Numbered from the stretch's first letter, positions 26,049 through 37,233 are shown. The stretch: DNA of 64,000 bases from Flexivirga endophytica (GCF_014640635.1 NZ_BMHI01000005.1:434001-498000), one strand, 5' to 3'. A program made the numbers and translations. The notes: generated by a model from the sequence alone, not told the origin.

Positions 26049-26705
26049 TCAGAGGAGGCCGTGCTCGTAGCAGTAGACGACCAGCTGCACGCGGTCCCGC
26101 AGCTGCAGCTTGGCCAGCACACGCGAGATGTGGGTCTTCACGGTGGCCTCGGAAAGGTATTCGACAGAGGCGATCTCGGCGTTGGACAGGCCCTGTGCGG
26201 CACGCAGCAGGATCTCGCGTTCACGCCCGGTGAGTTGCTCGAATTCCGCGCCCGGCGACCGGGTCTGGTGTGCGCGAACCTTCTCGAAGAGCGCCTTCGT
26301 CGCGCTGGCGGCCACCACCTGGCTGCCGGCGGCGACCGCGCGGATCGCGCCGAGCAGGAACTCCGGTTGCGCGTCCTTGAGCAGGAAGCCGCTCGCGCCG
26401 GCGTCGATGGCGTCCGCCACCGCCGCGTCGAGGTCGAAAGTGGTCAGTACCAACACTTTCGGTGCGTCGTCGCCGAACTCCGCGCACAGTGTCCTGGTCG
26501 CGGTGACCCCGTCGACATTCGGCATCCGGATGTCCATCAGCACGACATCGGGGGAGGCCCGGCGCACCAGGTCCACTGCATCGGCGCCGTCGGCCGCGTC
26601 ACCGACCACGGTCAGGTCCGGTTGGCTGTCGATGACGAGACTGAGGCCGCTGCGGAAGAGCGCCTGATCGTCGATCATTGCGACTCGGATCGGTGGGTTC
26701 GTCAC
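26049..26705 (-). CDS. NarL/FixJ-family response regulator
   Basis: A 218-residue two-component regulator. The receiver domain has DDQ near the start (VAMIDDQALFRSGL), the phospho-acceptor aspartate in VVLMDIRMPNVDG, and the LVLTTFD and FLLKD motifs. The C-terminal LuxR-type helix-turn-helix is LTGREREILLRAAQGLSNAE and EATVKTHISRVLAKL. The start is GTG at 26705, overlapping the kinase stop by four bases (GTGA). The likely target is the adjacent ABC transporter. Confidence 0.93.
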   Translation of the reverse strand: MTNPPIRVAMIDDQALFRSGLSLVIDSQPDLTVVGDAADGADAVDLVRRASPDVVLMDIRMPNVDGVTATRTLCAEFGDDAPKVLVLTTFDLDAAVADAIDAGASGFLLKDAQPEFLLGAIRAVAAGSQVVAASATKALFEKVRAHQTRSPGAEFEQLTGREREILLRAAQGLSNAEIASVEYLSEATVKTHISRVLAKLQLRDRVQLVVYCYEHGLL

Positions 26706-27898
26706 GTGGTGGCCGACTCTTTCGGGTTCGGGGCGTCCGCGACGCCGCTGCGTTGTGGATCGGGTATGACGGCGTCCACGAACCACTCGTCACCGACGCG
26801 ATGCGACTCGAGGTGCCCGCCGGCGATGGACGCACGCTCCATCATCCCGACGATGCCCTGCCCCGTGCCGTCCCCAGGGATGCCGATCACGTTGCGCACG
26901 CGCAGCCGGTAGCCGTCGGTCCAGTCCTGGTCGACGCGGACCGGCTGTTGCAGGTCGCCGTGCTTCAGCGCGTTGGTGAGCGACTCGCTGAGCAGCCGGT
27001 ATGCGGTCAGTGCGATGAGCGAGGAGGTCGGTGGTTCGCCGGTGCGCCGATCGTGAATCACCATGCCGGTCAACCGCATTCGGTGTAACAGGCGGTCGTG
27101 TTGCTCGTAGCCGGGCGTCGAGTGTTCGGCGTCCTTGTCGCGCAGCTCGGCCAGGATGGTCCGCAAGTCAGCGATGGTGGAGCGGGCCGTTTCGGCGATG
27201 ACCTCCAGCGCCCGTTCGGTCGCGTCCGGGTTGGCCTGCAGTGCATAGCGGGCGCCGTCCGCCTGCGCCGCGACGACGGCCCACGAGTGGGCGACGATGT
27301 CGTGCATGTCCGCGGCGACCCGGCTGCGCTGCAACTCGTGCTCGTAGCTCTCTGCCAGCCGGCGTTGCTCGACGCGGTCCAGCTCGGCCTGGATCGAACG
27401 CCGCCGCTGCAGCCGGAGGTATCCGCCGACCCAGCCGCCGACGCACACCAGCGCGGCCATGGCCGTGACGGCCACAGCCGCGAAGACGTGTTCCTTCGTC
27501 GACCCCCCGATCCCGGCGAGCGTTGCCATCCAGAGCAGCAGCGCGCTGCAGCCCACGCCGGCCGCGACGAGCCCGAAGCGGCGGACGGCGAGCCGACGGT
27601 GCGCGCCGAGCATGAAGAACAGTGCGGCATACGCGACGTCGGCGACCGCGAGCTGCAGCGTCCACTCCGGGTGGGCGAACTGCATCGCGGCCGCCGCCAG
27701 CCCGAGCAGGATCATCGTGGGCAGGCTGACACGGCGTACGGCCAGAGCACCACCGAGGAGCACGACGACGGCAACCATCTGTGCGTCGCCGGTCGTGCTG
27801 TAGAGGAGCCCGATCAGCACAGTGAACGCGGCGGCGCAGGCGAGATCGAAGATCAGCTGGCGACGCGTCGGTCGACCCTGCTCCCAGATCTGTGGCAT
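26702..27898 (-). CDS. Sensor histidine kinase, HisKA_3 type
   Basis: A 398-residue membrane sensor kinase. The N-terminal half has about five or six transmembrane stretches (LIFDLACAAAFTVLIGLLYS onward). The phospho-acceptor histidine is in RVAADMHDIVAHSWAVVAAQ and the degenerate ATPase domain includes LLSESLTNALKHG and GQGIVGMMERASIAGG. No extracellular sensing domain is evident, as in DesK-like sensors. It starts at ATG 27898; GTG 27904 is an alternative. It is divergent from leuA. Confidence 0.9.
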   Translation of the reverse strand: MPQIWEQGRPTRRQLIFDLACAAAFTVLIGLLYSTTGDAQMVAVVVLLGGALAVRRVSLPTMILLGLAAAAMQFAHPEWTLQLAVADVAYAALFFMLGAHRRLAVRRFGLVAAGVGCSALLLWMATLAGIGGSTKEHVFAAVAVTAMAALVCVGGWVGGYLRLQRRRSIQAELDRVEQRRLAESYEHELQRSRVAADMHDIVAHSWAVVAAQADGARYALQANPDATERALEVIAETARSTIADLRTILAELRDKDAEHSTPGYEQHDRLLHRMRLTGMVIHDRRTGEPPTSSLIALTAYRLLSESLTNALKHGDLQQPVRVDQDWTDGYRLRVRNVIGIPGDGTGQGIVGMMERASIAGGHLESHRVGDEWFVDAVIPDPQRSGVADAPNPKESATT

Positions 27899-28005
27899 GC
27901 CCACCAGTGTGGCGGAGGCCGGACGGCGACACATCGGTCGCAGGATGTATGCCGAGGTATGACGCAACGGGGGAGGTCCGATCCCTGGACGTGATGTCCG
28001 TCTCG

Positions 28006-28035
28006 TGGACAGGACGGCGACCGGTGCCGTAAAAT
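28006..28035 (+). promoter_or_regulatory. leuA leader promoter
   Basis: The -35 TGGACA (28006-28011), 18-base spacer and -10 TAAAAT (28030-28035) closely match the housekeeping consensus. The expected transcription start falls at the GTG of the leader peptide (28043), so the leader would be leaderless. Confidence 0.7.
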
Positions 28036-28042
28036 CCGGGAC

Positions 28043-28074
28043 GTGCATGCGGCATACGTGCTTCTTCTTGGTTG

Positions 28075-28090
<16 letters not shown>
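28043..28090 (+). CDS. leuL: Leucine leader peptide
   Basis: A 15-codon frame, VHAAYVLLLGCRGGA and stop, with three consecutive CTT leucine codons. CTT is a rare leucine codon in a genome this GC-rich. It starts with GTG seven bases after the -10, and its end overlaps a GC-rich stem-loop before leuA. This is the layout of ribosome-mediated attenuation: a ribosome stalled at the CTT run when charged leucyl-tRNA is scarce would favour read-through into leuA. Leader-peptide control of leuA is known in other actinobacteria; here it is inferred from sequence. Confidence 0.75.
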
Positions 28091-29914
<1,824 letters not shown>

Positions 29915-29923
29915 GCCGGTCGG

Positions 29924-30721
29924 CTACTGCATACCCTCGGCAAGCACTTCGTTGATGGCGTCGAGGGTCTGCTGGTCGCCGGTGCCGACGAGTTTGCCGG
30001 CAGTCGGGCGGTTCCACAGCCATAGATCGAGGTCGGCGGCGGTGCCCGAGATCGTCGCAACCGGAGTGGCGTTCGGTGCTGGCCGGAAGTTGGCGTCGTC
30101 GATGTCTTCGCCGTCGATGCTGGCGGTCTCGCGGCCGAGCTGCAGGATCCAGCGCCGGTCGACGTCCGTGGCGACCAACTCCAGGACGCTCCCGTCGCTC
30201 GGATGGAACGTGACCAGCGGGTGGTCGCGGCCGTACATCACGTCCACCACCTCGTCGATGCCGTCGGCCGCCAGCTCCGGGTCGATGGCGGACACCTCGT
30301 GGCCGGCGGTCAGCTCGGCGTCGACCCGATGGACGATCGCCTCGTGCGCCTGGCGCCGACGGATGTAGCCGGCGGTGTGCAGTGCCTCGTCGGTAGCCCA
30401 CATCCACCGACGGTCTTCGGGTGCGGTCGTCCGCAGCGTGTCCTGGAGGGCGTGACTCGCGTCGTCGAAAGCGACCAGGATCGCGTCGCGCCCCTCCGGT
30501 CGCTGCGGATGGTCGAGTCCCTCCGGGTCGGCGACGTTCTGGGACACGATCGTGCCCCAGAACCACTGCACCTCGGTCAGATGCCAGAGCAGGTCGTCGG
30601 TCGACCAGTCCGGACAGGTGGGAACGGTGTTGTCGGCGGCATCCGCCAGCGCCGCACGGAACCGGGCGGACTCGTCGTGAATGATGGTCAGGAAGTCTCG
30701 TGTCGTCACAGACGCGAACAT
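29924..30721 (-). CDS. Maleylpyruvate isomerase-family (mycothiol-type DinB) protein
   Basis: A 265-residue protein with the mycothiol-dependent maleylpyruvate isomerase N-terminal fold: CPDWSTDDLLWHLTEVQWFW carries the first conserved histidine, and YIRRRQAHEAIVHRVDAELT the second and third. The C-terminal half (ATISGTAADLDLWLWNRPTA) is the MDMPI C-terminal domain. Many members are uncharacterised, so isomerase activity should not be assumed. Convergent with leuA across nine bases. Confidence 0.82.
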   Translation of the reverse strand: MFASVTTRDFLTIIHDESARFRAALADAADNTVPTCPDWSTDDLLWHLTEVQWFWGTIVSQNVADPEGLDHPQRPEGRDAILVAFDDASHALQDTLRTTAPEDRRWMWATDEALHTAGYIRRRQAHEAIVHRVDAELTAGHEVSAIDPELAADGIDEVVDVMYGRDHPLVTFHPSDGSVLELVATDVDRRWILQLGRETASIDGEDIDDANFRPAPNATPVATISGTAADLDLWLWNRPTAGKLVGTGDQQTLDAINEVLAEGMQ

Positions 30722-30809
30722 TAGGGCTGTCCGCCGACAGCGCGCGAGGCATTAACGGCCGACGGCTGGTCAGGCTGACACGTCGGTCCGCCGCGTTTAG
30801 GCTGCGGGC

Positions 30810-31379
30810 ATGACTCAACCTGGAGGTCCCTCGAACAACCCCTGGCAGGCACCGAACCACAGTGGCTCGCAGCCCGGCGGTGGGCAACCGTTGCCGGGGC
30901 AGCCGGCTCCGCAACAGCCGTTCGGGGCTCCACAGCCCTATCAGCAGCAACAGGGTTTCCCTGCTCCCGGGCCACGGCATCCCGGGAACTTCGGCCCCGA
31001 GGGGTACATCGAGCTGACCCTGCAGGGCAGCGCGATGACGTCCAACATGCTCACTCCGCAGGTGCAGATCGACGGCTACCCGGTGCCGGCGTCATACGGC
31101 CTCAATCGCCTGCCGGTCCCTGCTGGGCGGCACACCGTCAGCGCCTACGCGACGTGGATCGTCAAATACGGCCAGGCGTCGTATGACGTCGACGTCCAGC
31201 CCGGTCAGTCGGTGCCGGTCTTCTATGCGGCGCCGATGATCCAGTTCCTGAAGGGCGCGATGGGGCCGACCAAGCAGAAGCGGGGCGGCAAGGGCTTCTT
31301 CATCGGCTTCTTCGCGCTCGTGCTGCTGCTCGTGATCCTCGTGGTTGTGATCGCGGCGGTCGTGGGCTCCGGTTCTTGA
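30810..31379 (+). CDS. Hypothetical protein with Pro/Gln-rich N-terminus and one C-terminal membrane helix
   Basis: A 189-residue protein of unknown function. The first 65 residues are Pro, Gln and Gly rich (QPLPGQPAPQQPFGAPQPY). Residues about 70-140 look like a compact beta-rich domain (VQIDGYPVPASYGLNRLPVP, then PAGRHTVSAYATWIV). The C-terminus is a single hydrophobic helix (GFFIGFFALVLLLVILVVVI) ending GSGS, preceded by basic KQKRGGKG, so the protein is probably tail-anchored with the bulk in the cytoplasm. Similar proline-rich single-helix proteins are common in actinobacteria. Confidence 0.75.
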   Translation: MTQPGGPSNNPWQAPNHSGSQPGGGQPLPGQPAPQQPFGAPQPYQQQQGFPAPGPRHPGNFGPEGYIELTLQGSAMTSNMLTPQVQIDGYPVPASYGLNRLPVPAGRHTVSAYATWIVKYGQASYDVDVQPGQSVPVFYAAPMIQFLKGAMGPTKQKRGGKGFFIGFFALVLLLVILVVVIAAVVGSGS

Positions 31380-31385
31380 CCGCCG

Positions 31386-32225
31386 TCAGCTCAGCGGCGA
31401 CGCCATGGCGGCATACAGGATCTTCGAGACGCCGTTGACGGTGTCCCGTCCGTAATAGAACCCCTGGGGAGCCCTGCTGAGGATCACGGCGTTGTAGTTG
31501 CGACCGTTGCCGTAGATGTGGCCGACCGAGTTCAGCCGGTAGCCGCCGGTGCGTGGCCCCCAGCCGTTCTTGGTGTTCCACGCGTTGCTCGTCGGCAGTG
31601 GCGGCACGCAGACACCCCAGCGTTGCGACGAAGTCACTTGCGCCATCAGCCGTTTGAGGTAGTCCCGGTTGGCGACCGAGATCACCGTCGTGCCCCAGAT
31701 GATGCCGGTCATCAGCACGATCTGGTCCCGGGGTGTGGTCGTCGAGTAGCCCCACCAGTTGCTCGCGCCCGCCGTGGTGCCGCCCTGTATGACGGTGCTG
31801 GTCATCCCGTACAGCCCGGCGACTCGTCGCACGTTCGACACTCCGGCCCAGGTGAGCAACGCGTTCGTCGCAGTGTTGTCGCTGCGGGTGATCATCGCGT
31901 AGGCCTGCGAGACCTGGGTCGAAGTGAGATTGACCTTGCGCTCCTGGCAGCGGCGCAGCACCGTCGCCATGATCAGCACCTTGACGATGCTCAGCGTCTC
32001 GTTGCGCCAAGTACCCTGAAAAGTGAAGGTGTGGTGGTTGCGCCGGTCGTACAACGCGACACCGAACGTGCCACCCCGACTGGACTGGTACGCCTTCAGT
32101 TTCGCGGTCAGCTGGGTGGCCGTCATACCGGCGGCGTCAGCGGTGGAGGCGCCGAGGAGCACGGCGCCGACGGTGGAGAGCCCACCGGCAACGACCAGCC
32201 GCCGGGTCACGGAGGAGTTGGTCAT
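31386..32225 (-). CDS. Exported class A beta-lactamase-like serine hydrolase
   Basis: A 279-residue protein with an N-terminal export signal containing a twin arginine (VTRRLVVAGGLSTVGAVLLG, cleaved after ASTADA). The serine-hydrolase SxxK motif is SIVK in NETLSIVKVLIMATV, and the SDN motif is in MITRSDNTATNALL. The usual KTG is replaced by a KNGWG segment, seen in distant relatives of beta-lactamases. It may be a cell-wall peptidase or an esterase; resistance to beta-lactams cannot be claimed. Start at 32225; upstream in-frame residues are non-conserved. Confidence 0.82.
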   Translation of the reverse strand: MTNSSVTRRLVVAGGLSTVGAVLLGASTADAAGMTATQLTAKLKAYQSSRGGTFGVALYDRRNHHTFTFQGTWRNETLSIVKVLIMATVLRRCQERKVNLTSTQVSQAYAMITRSDNTATNALLTWAGVSNVRRVAGLYGMTSTVIQGGTTAGASNWWGYSTTTPRDQIVLMTGIIWGTTVISVANRDYLKRLMAQVTSSQRWGVCVPPLPTSNAWNTKNGWGPRTGGYRLNSVGHIYGNGRNYNAVILSRAPQGFYYGRDTVNGVSKILYAAMASPLS

Positions 32226-32317
32226 GCGCGGACTGTAGTCGTGTGCCGTCCTCCGGTGGTCAGGTTCCCTCGATTTTGTGGCTGCTTCCGCCGGCCGTCC
32301 TGTGCGACACTCGCGCG

Positions 32318-32875
32318 GTGAGCGCCCCGGTGGACAGAACGTATGACGACATCTCGCTGCGAAGTGCAGGTCTGGTGCTGCGCGCGCCGGGCGTCGGCGA
32401 CGTCCCGGACATCGTCCGAGCATGCCGGGATCCGCTGACGCAGCAGTGGCTTCCGCTGCCGAATCCGTATGACGAAAGCCACGCGTTCGGCTTCGTCACG
32501 GAGCAGGCACGCGCGGTCTGGCGCAGCGGCTTCGGCATCGTCCGCGCGATCGAGCGGGACGGCGAGTTCGCCGGCATGATCGATCTGAAGAAGACCGATT
32601 GGCGCGGCGGGACCACCGAGATCGGCTACTGGGTGTCGCCGGACCATCGTGGGCACGGGCTCGCCGGTAGGGCTGCGCGGCTGTTGGGGGACTGGGCGAT
32701 CCGCGAGCAGGGCATGGAGCGTGTCGAGATTCGTTCGGCGACAGGCAATCTCGGCTCACAGAAGGCCGCGCTCGCGGCGGGCTATCGCCAGGAGGGTGTG
32801 CTGCGCTCGGCGGGCTACACCCATACCGGACGGGTCGATCTGGTGATCTTCGGCAAGACGAGCGCGGACCTCTGA
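32318..32875 (+). CDS. GNAT family N-acetyltransferase (RimJ/RimL-like)
   Basis: A 185-residue GNAT protein of the RimJ/RimL type: LRSAGLVLRAPGVGDVPDIV at the N-terminus, GYWVSPDHRGHGLAGRAARL as the acetyl-CoA loop, and RSATGNLGSQKAALAAGYRQ with EGVLRSAG before the C-terminal strand. The start is GTG at 32318. It may acetylate a protein N-terminus or an amino-glycoside-like compound; substrate unknown. Convergent with the AlkB gene. Confidence 0.85.
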   Translation: MSAPVDRTYDDISLRSAGLVLRAPGVGDVPDIVRACRDPLTQQWLPLPNPYDESHAFGFVTEQARAVWRSGFGIVRAIERDGEFAGMIDLKKTDWRGGTTEIGYWVSPDHRGHGLAGRAARLLGDWAIREQGMERVEIRSATGNLGSQKAALAAGYRQEGVLRSAGYTHTGRVDLVIFGKTSADL

Positions 32876-32890
32876 GGGACGTGGGGTGAG

Positions 32891-33532
32891 CTAGCGGACG
32901 TCATACGGGCGGAACTGGATGCTGATGCGCGGCCCGGTCGCCTTGCTGCTCTTGGGGATCGCATGCTCCCAGGTGCGCTGGGCCGAACCGCCCATCACGA
33001 TGAGGTCGCCGTGTCCGAGTGTATGGCGGATCGACGCTCCGCCACCCACCGGCCGCATGGCGAAGGTGCGCGGCTGGCCGATCGAGACGATCGCGACCAT
33101 CGTGTCGTGCGTGTTGGACCGTCCGATGCGATCACCGTGCCACGCCACCGAATCACGGCCGTCGCGGTAGAGGCACATGCCGGCGGTGGTGAAGGGCTCG
33201 CCCAGCTCGCCACGATAGTGCGCGGACAAGGCTGAACGTGCCTGTGTCAGCACGGGATCCGGCAATGTCTCGTGTGCGTGGTAGAAGCGCAGCAGCCGCG
33301 GGGTGGCGACCTCGCGGTCGTACATCTGCCGCCGCTCGCCCTGCCAGTCGACGCCCGCGCTCCCACCGAGCGACAGACGACTGAAGAGCTCGTCGGCCCC
33401 GGTGAGCCATCCCGGTCGCAGGTCGATCCATGCGCCGCGAGTGAGCTCCACGCGTCGGATCGCGCCGACCAGCGGCCGGAGTCCGACGTCGTCGATCTGA
33501 TCCAGCAATGAGCCTTGCAGCGCCATGTTCAC
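32891..33532 (-). CDS. AlkB-family alpha-ketoglutarate-dependent dioxygenase
   Basis: A 213-residue Fe(II)/2-oxoglutarate oxygenase of the AlkB type, which removes alkyl lesions from DNA or RNA. The iron ligands are in VAWHGDRIG (HxD) and RTWEHAIPKS (distal His), with the 2-oxoglutarate arginine in PRISIQFRPYDVR. MCLYRDGRDSVAWHGD is the usual nucleotide-recognition lid region. The ATG at 33532 begins MNMALQGSL. A 30-base near-perfect palindrome lies just upstream (33541-33570), where it could act as an operator for damage-inducible expression. Confidence 0.9.
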   Translation of the reverse strand: MNMALQGSLLDQIDDVGLRPLVGAIRRVELTRGAWIDLRPGWLTGADELFSRLSLGGSAGVDWQGERRQMYDREVATPRLLRFYHAHETLPDPVLTQARSALSAHYRGELGEPFTTAGMCLYRDGRDSVAWHGDRIGRSNTHDTMVAIVSIGQPRTFAMRPVGGGASIRHTLGHGDLIVMGGSAQRTWEHAIPKSSKATGPRISIQFRPYDVR

Positions 33533-33540
33533 AGACCCAG

Positions 33541-33570
33541 ACTAGACATTCATTCGAACAAATGTCTAGT
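33541..33570. promoter_or_regulatory. 30-base palindrome upstream of the alkB-like gene
   Basis: Perfect ten-base arms ACTAGACATT (33541-33550) and AATGTCTAGT (33561-33570) around CATTCGAACA, whose centre TTCGAA is itself symmetrical. Thus 26 of 30 bases are dyad-symmetric, in an AT-rich patch eight bases before the alkB-like start. The right arm overlaps the stop codon of the upstream gene (33566-33568). It contains CGAACAAATGT, resembling one half of a LexA box but not the other. Confidence 0.6.
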
Positions 33571-35116
33571 CCTTCGTGGTCTCCAATGCGGCGCGCGCGG
33601 CGTGATATCCACCCAGGCCGCTGACTCCGCCGCCGCGCCGGGATCCCGCTCCTGCCAGCAGGATTCCGACGTCCGGGGTGGCCACACCCCAACGCTGGGC
33701 AGGCGTGTCCAACGGTTCGTCATCAGTTGCCCACGGCCAGGAGAGTGGACCGTGGAAGATGTTCCCTCCCGGCATACGCAACGTGTCCTGCAGGTCGCGC
33801 GTCGTCTTGGTCTCGATGCAGGGATTGCCGTCGTGATCGGCGAGCACGACGTCCTCGATGGGCTCGGCGAGCACACTGGACAGTGAGTCCAGGACGGCAC
33901 GTTGCAACCGGTCGCGTTCGGCATCGCCACCGGTCAACAACCGGTCCGGGGTCTGCAACGAGAAGACGGTCAGCGTGTGTGCCCCGGATGCCTGCAGCTT
34001 CGGTGACAGGATGCTCGGGTCGGTCAACGAGTGGCAGTAGATCTCCGCCGGCATCGGCGACGGCACCTGGCCGGAAAGCGCCTGTTGGTAGGCCGTTTCG
34101 AGTCCGGAGTAGGTCTCGTTGATGTGGAACGTCCCACCGAACGCGGCCGCCGGAGCCACCGCACTCTCGCGCAACTTCGGCAATCGGCTCAGCAGGAGGT
34201 TGACCTTGACCTGGGCGCCCTCGGCGGCCGCAGGTGTCCGGCCACGCAGCCCGTCGAGCACGGCAGGTGCTGCCGCCCAGAGCACCTGGCCGGCGTCGGC
34301 GACGTGCTCATCGCCCCGGGACTGCCAGCGCACGGTGCCGTCGTCCAGACCGATCACCTCGCAGTCGGTGCGCAACTCGGCGCCGGCGTCGCGCGCCACC
34401 TGCTCGAGCGCGCCGGACACCGCACCCATCCCGCCCACCGGCACGTCCCAGTCGCCGGTGCCACCGCCGATCACGTGGTAGAGGAAGCAGATGTTCTGCT
34501 GCAGGTCGATCTCGTGCGCACTCGCGAACGTCGAGATCAACCCGTCGGTCAGGATCACGCCGCGGACGAGGTCGTCGCTGACCCCGGACTCGATCGCCTC
34601 ACCGAGCGGCCGGTCAAGGAAATCGCGCACGATCGCGTCGTCGCCGATGCTGTCGACGACCTCGGACCGGCGCCGCAACGGCTCCGTCACGGTCGGCCAC
34701 AGGGCCTGCGCCATACGGCCGGCTCGTGCGTAGAAATCGTCCCAGCCTGCGAGGTCGTCCTGCGCGCCGATCGCCGCGAAGGACGCTGCGGTCGCCGCCG
34801 GGTCCCCGTGGTCGACGAGCAGGCCGCCGTCGCCGTCCGGCACGGGTGTGTATGACGCAAAACGTCTGCGCTTCAAGGAGATCCGCAGGCCCAGGTCGTC
34901 GATGATCCTCCGGGGGAGCAGGCTGACCAGGTAGGAGTAGCGCGACAGATATGCGCCCATCCCGGTGAATGCGTCGGCCGACACCGAGGCTCCGCCGAGC
35001 CCGGCCTGGCGCTCCAGCAGCAGCACCGACTTGCCGGCCTTGGCCAGGTAGGCCGCCGCGGTCAGGCCGTTGTGACCGCCGCCGACGATGATGACGTCAT
35101 ACCGAGAACGTGGCAT
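33566..35116 (-). CDS. FAD-dependent oxidoreductase, phytoene desaturase/PYROXD2-like
   Basis: A 516-residue flavoprotein of the carotenoid-desaturase-like amine-oxidase group. The FAD dinucleotide fold is at the N-terminus ([20 protein letters not shown], then [19 protein letters not shown]), with the family C-terminal segment [20 protein letters not shown]. No carotenoid genes are nearby, so the PYROXD2-like class of unknown substrate is more likely. The ATG at 35116 fits the fold. Divergent from recO across about 105 bases. Confidence 0.85.
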   Translation of the reverse strand: MPRSRYDVIIVGGGHNGLTAAAYLAKAGKSVLLLERQAGLGGASVSADAFTGMGAYLSRYSYLVSLLPRRIIDDLGLRISLKRRRFASYTPVPDGDGGLLVDHGDPAATAASFAAIGAQDDLAGWDDFYARAGRMAQALWPTVTEPLRRRSEVVDSIGDDAIVRDFLDRPLGEAIESGVSDDLVRGVILTDGLISTFASAHEIDLQQNICFLYHVIGGGTGDWDVPVGGMGAVSGALEQVARDAGAELRTDCEVIGLDDGTVRWQSRGDEHVADAGQVLWAAAPAVLDGLRGRTPAAAEGAQVKVNLLLSRLPKLRESAVAPAAAFGGTFHINETYSGLETAYQQALSGQVPSPMPAEIYCHSLTDPSILSPKLQASGAHTLTVFSLQTPDRLLTGGDAERDRLQRAVLDSLSSVLAEPIEDVVLADHDGNPCIETKTTRDLQDTLRMPGGNIFHGPLSWPWATDDEPLDTPAQRWGVATPDVGILLAGAGSRRGGGVSGLGGYHAARAALETTKD

Positions 35117-35221
35117 GGGGGCAGCCTAAGGCCGAGTATGTCGCTACCGTCGTCACTTTCTCGGCACTCCGCAGCGTGGCAGTGCGACGACTCACATGGC
35201 ATCGGCGACAATGGACCGGTC

Positions 35222-35971
35222 ATGGCTACCTATCGCGACGTCGGCATCGTGCTGCGCACCCACAAGCTGGGGGAGACCGACCGCATCGTCACCATGCTGA
35301 CGCGCGGTCGCGGCGAGATCCGCGCAGTGGCCAAGGGCGTGCGCCGCACCAGGTCCAAGTTCGGAGCCCGCCTCGAGCCGGGCATGATCGTCGACCTGCA
35401 GTGCTACGAGGGTCGCTCGCTCGACACCGTCACCCAGGCCGAGATCATCGCCCCCTACGGCGAACGCTTCACGCGCGACTACGGCGCGTTCACCGCGGCC
35501 ACGGCGATGCTGGAGACCGCCGAGCGGCTGGTCGAGGAGCACGAGGCCGTGCCGCAGCAGTTCAACCTGCTCGCCGGCGCCCTCGCGTCGCTGGCCCACC
35601 GAGAGCACGACGCGGGGCTGGTGTTGGACTCCTACCTGTTGCGCGCCGTCGCGATCGCCGGCTGGGCGCCGAGCTTCGTCGACTGTGCGGGATGTGGTGC
35701 GACCGGTCCGCACCGGGCGTTCAACCTCGCCTCCGGTGGCGCCGTCTGCTATTCGTGCCGGACGCCGGGCAGCGCGGCGCCGCACCCGGAGACGTTCGCG
35801 CTGCTGGCCGCGTTGCTCACCGGTGACTGGGAGGTCGCCGATGCCGGCAGCCCCGGGGCCCGGAAGGAGAGCAGCGGACTGGTGGCCGCCTACGTGCAGT
35901 GGCACCTGGAGCGCGGCGTGAGATCGTTTCGTCTCGTGGACCGAACGCCTTCCCTGGAAACGACCCGATGA
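35222..35971 (+). CDS. recO: DNA repair protein RecO
   Basis: RecO helps load RecA on SSB-coated DNA in the RecFOR pathway. The 249-residue protein has the N-terminal OB fold ([40 protein letters not shown]), a helical domain and a four-cysteine zinc site ([21 protein letters not shown]). ATG at 35222 lies shortly after a -10-like GACAAT (about 35210-35215), suggesting a leaderless start. It overlaps uppS by four bases. Confidence 0.95.
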   Translation: MATYRDVGIVLRTHKLGETDRIVTMLTRGRGEIRAVAKGVRRTRSKFGARLEPGMIVDLQCYEGRSLDTVTQAEIIAPYGERFTRDYGAFTAATAMLETAERLVEEHEAVPQQFNLLAGALASLAHREHDAGLVLDSYLLRAVAIAGWAPSFVDCAGCGATGPHRAFNLASGGAVCYSCRTPGSAAPHPETFALLAALLTGDWEVADAGSPGARKESSGLVAAYVQWHLERGVRSFRLVDRTPSLETTR

Positions 35972-36747
35972 GCGCAGTGTCCCGACCCTTCCCGCACCCG
36001 AGCGGCGAGACACCCCCCGTCATACCCGCCGAGTTGGTGCCGCAGCACATCGCGATGGTCATGGACGGCAACGGCCGCTGGGCCAACCAGCGCGGGCTGC
36101 CGCGCACCAAGGGTCATGAGGCCGGCGAGGCGCAGCTGATCGACGTCATCGCCGGGTGCATCGACGCGGGTGTGAAAAACCTGTCGGCATACATGTTCTC
36201 CACCGAGAACTGGCGTCGCTCACCCGACGAGGTGCGCTTCCTGATGGGCTTCAACCGGGACGTCATCCGGCGCCGCGTCGACCTGCTGCACTCCTGGGGT
36301 GTGCGCTGTCGCTGGTCCGGCCAACGACCGCGGCTGTGGCGCTCGGTGCTCAAGGAGCTGCAGCGGGCCGAGGAGATCACCGCCGGCAACACGGTGATGA
36401 CGCTGCAGATGTGCGTCAACTACGGCGGCCGCGCCGAGATCGCCGACGCCACGCGCCGGATCGCCGAGCAGGTGCAGGCCGGCAAGCTCAAACCGAGCTC
36501 CATCAACGAGAAGACCATCGCGCGCAACCTGACCTGGCCGGACATGCCCGATGTCGACCTCTTCGTGCGGTCATCCGGCGAGCAGCGCACCAGCAACTTC
36601 ATGCTCTGGCAGTCCGCGTATGCCGAGATGGTCTTCCTCGACACCCTCTGGCCAGACTTCGACCGACGCGACCTGTGGCGCGCCATACAGATATATGCGG
36701 AGCGTGATCGGCGGTTCGGTGGCGCGATCGACGCAGCCAAGAGCTGA
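35968..36747 (+). CDS. uppS: Isoprenyl (di-trans,poly-cis decaprenyl) diphosphate synthase
   Basis: A cis-prenyltransferase making the polyprenyl-phosphate lipid carrier for cell-wall synthesis. The 259-residue protein has the signature [20 protein letters not shown] with the catalytic Asp, [33 protein letters not shown], and [20 protein letters not shown] with the diphosphate-binding Arg residues. ATGA overlap with recO fixes the start. The recO-uppS-zur order is typical of Actinobacteria. Confidence 0.96.
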   Translation: MSAVSRPFPHPSGETPPVIPAELVPQHIAMVMDGNGRWANQRGLPRTKGHEAGEAQLIDVIAGCIDAGVKNLSAYMFSTENWRRSPDEVRFLMGFNRDVIRRRVDLLHSWGVRCRWSGQRPRLWRSVLKELQRAEEITAGNTVMTLQMCVNYGGRAEIADATRRIAEQVQAGKLKPSSINEKTIARNLTWPDMPDVDLFVRSSGEQRTSNFMLWQSAYAEMVFLDTLWPDFDRRDLWRAIQIYAERDRRFGGAIDAAKS

Positions 36748-36769
36748 CCGGGCTTCTACTCGGCCAACC

Positions 36770-36788
36770 GGGAGCTGTAACTCCCTTT
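36770..36788. terminator. Small hairpin between uppS and zur
   Basis: GGGAG (36770-36774), six-base loop, CTCCC (36781-36785), then TTT. It lies between convergent genes and could end transcription from either side, though the stem is short. Confidence 0.4.
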
Positions 36789-36823
36789 CGGCATAGGAAT
36801 GGGCCGGGATGCGGGTGGAAACG

Positions 36824-37228
36824 TCAGGCCTTCGCGGCGCACTCGGCGCAGACGCCGAAGATCTCCACCGTGTGCTCCACCTCGGTGAAACCGTGCTCCG
36901 CACTGACTGCGGCTGCCCAGCGCTCCACCTGCGGGCCTTCGACCTCGACCGCGCGGCCGCACCTGCGGCATACGAGGTGATGGTGGTGGCCGGTGCTGCA
37001 CCGGCGGTAGATCGACTCGCCGTCGGGCGCCCGCAGGACATCCAGCTCACCGTCGGCAGCCATGGTCTGCAGGATCCGGTAAACCGTTGCCAGTCCGACG
37101 GATTCGCCGCTCTCCTTGAGGGAGGAGTGCAGTTCCTGGGCGGAGACGAAGTCTTCCTGGTCGTGCAACTGATCGGCGACCGCGACCTGCTGGCGGGTGG
37201 TGCGGCGGGCGGGTTGTTTTGCGGCCAT
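36824..37228 (-). CDS. zur: Fur-family zinc uptake regulator Zur
   Basis: A 134-residue Fur-family metalloregulator. The winged helix includes DFVSAQELHSSLKESGESVG and LATVYRILQTMAADGELDVL. The metal sites are seen in GHHHHLVCRRCGRAVEVEG and the terminal FGVCAECAAK, whose two CxxC pairs make the structural zinc site. Position beside recO-uppS matches zur in other Actinobacteria, which favours zinc regulation over iron. Start at 37228 (MAAKQPARRTTRQQ). It follows the DUF6703 gene by five bases, so the two are co-transcribed. Confidence 0.92.
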   Translation of the reverse strand: MAAKQPARRTTRQQVAVADQLHDQEDFVSAQELHSSLKESGESVGLATVYRILQTMAADGELDVLRAPDGESIYRRCSTGHHHHLVCRRCGRAVEVEGPQVERWAAAVSAEHGFTEVEHTVEIFGVCAECAAKA

Positions 37229-37233
37229 CGAGA

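Noticed and set aside
33553-33568. LexA box upstream of the alkB-like gene
   Set aside because: CGAAC-AAAT-GT matches the left half only; the right half (CTAG) departs from GTTCG. Kept as a dyad of unknown binder.
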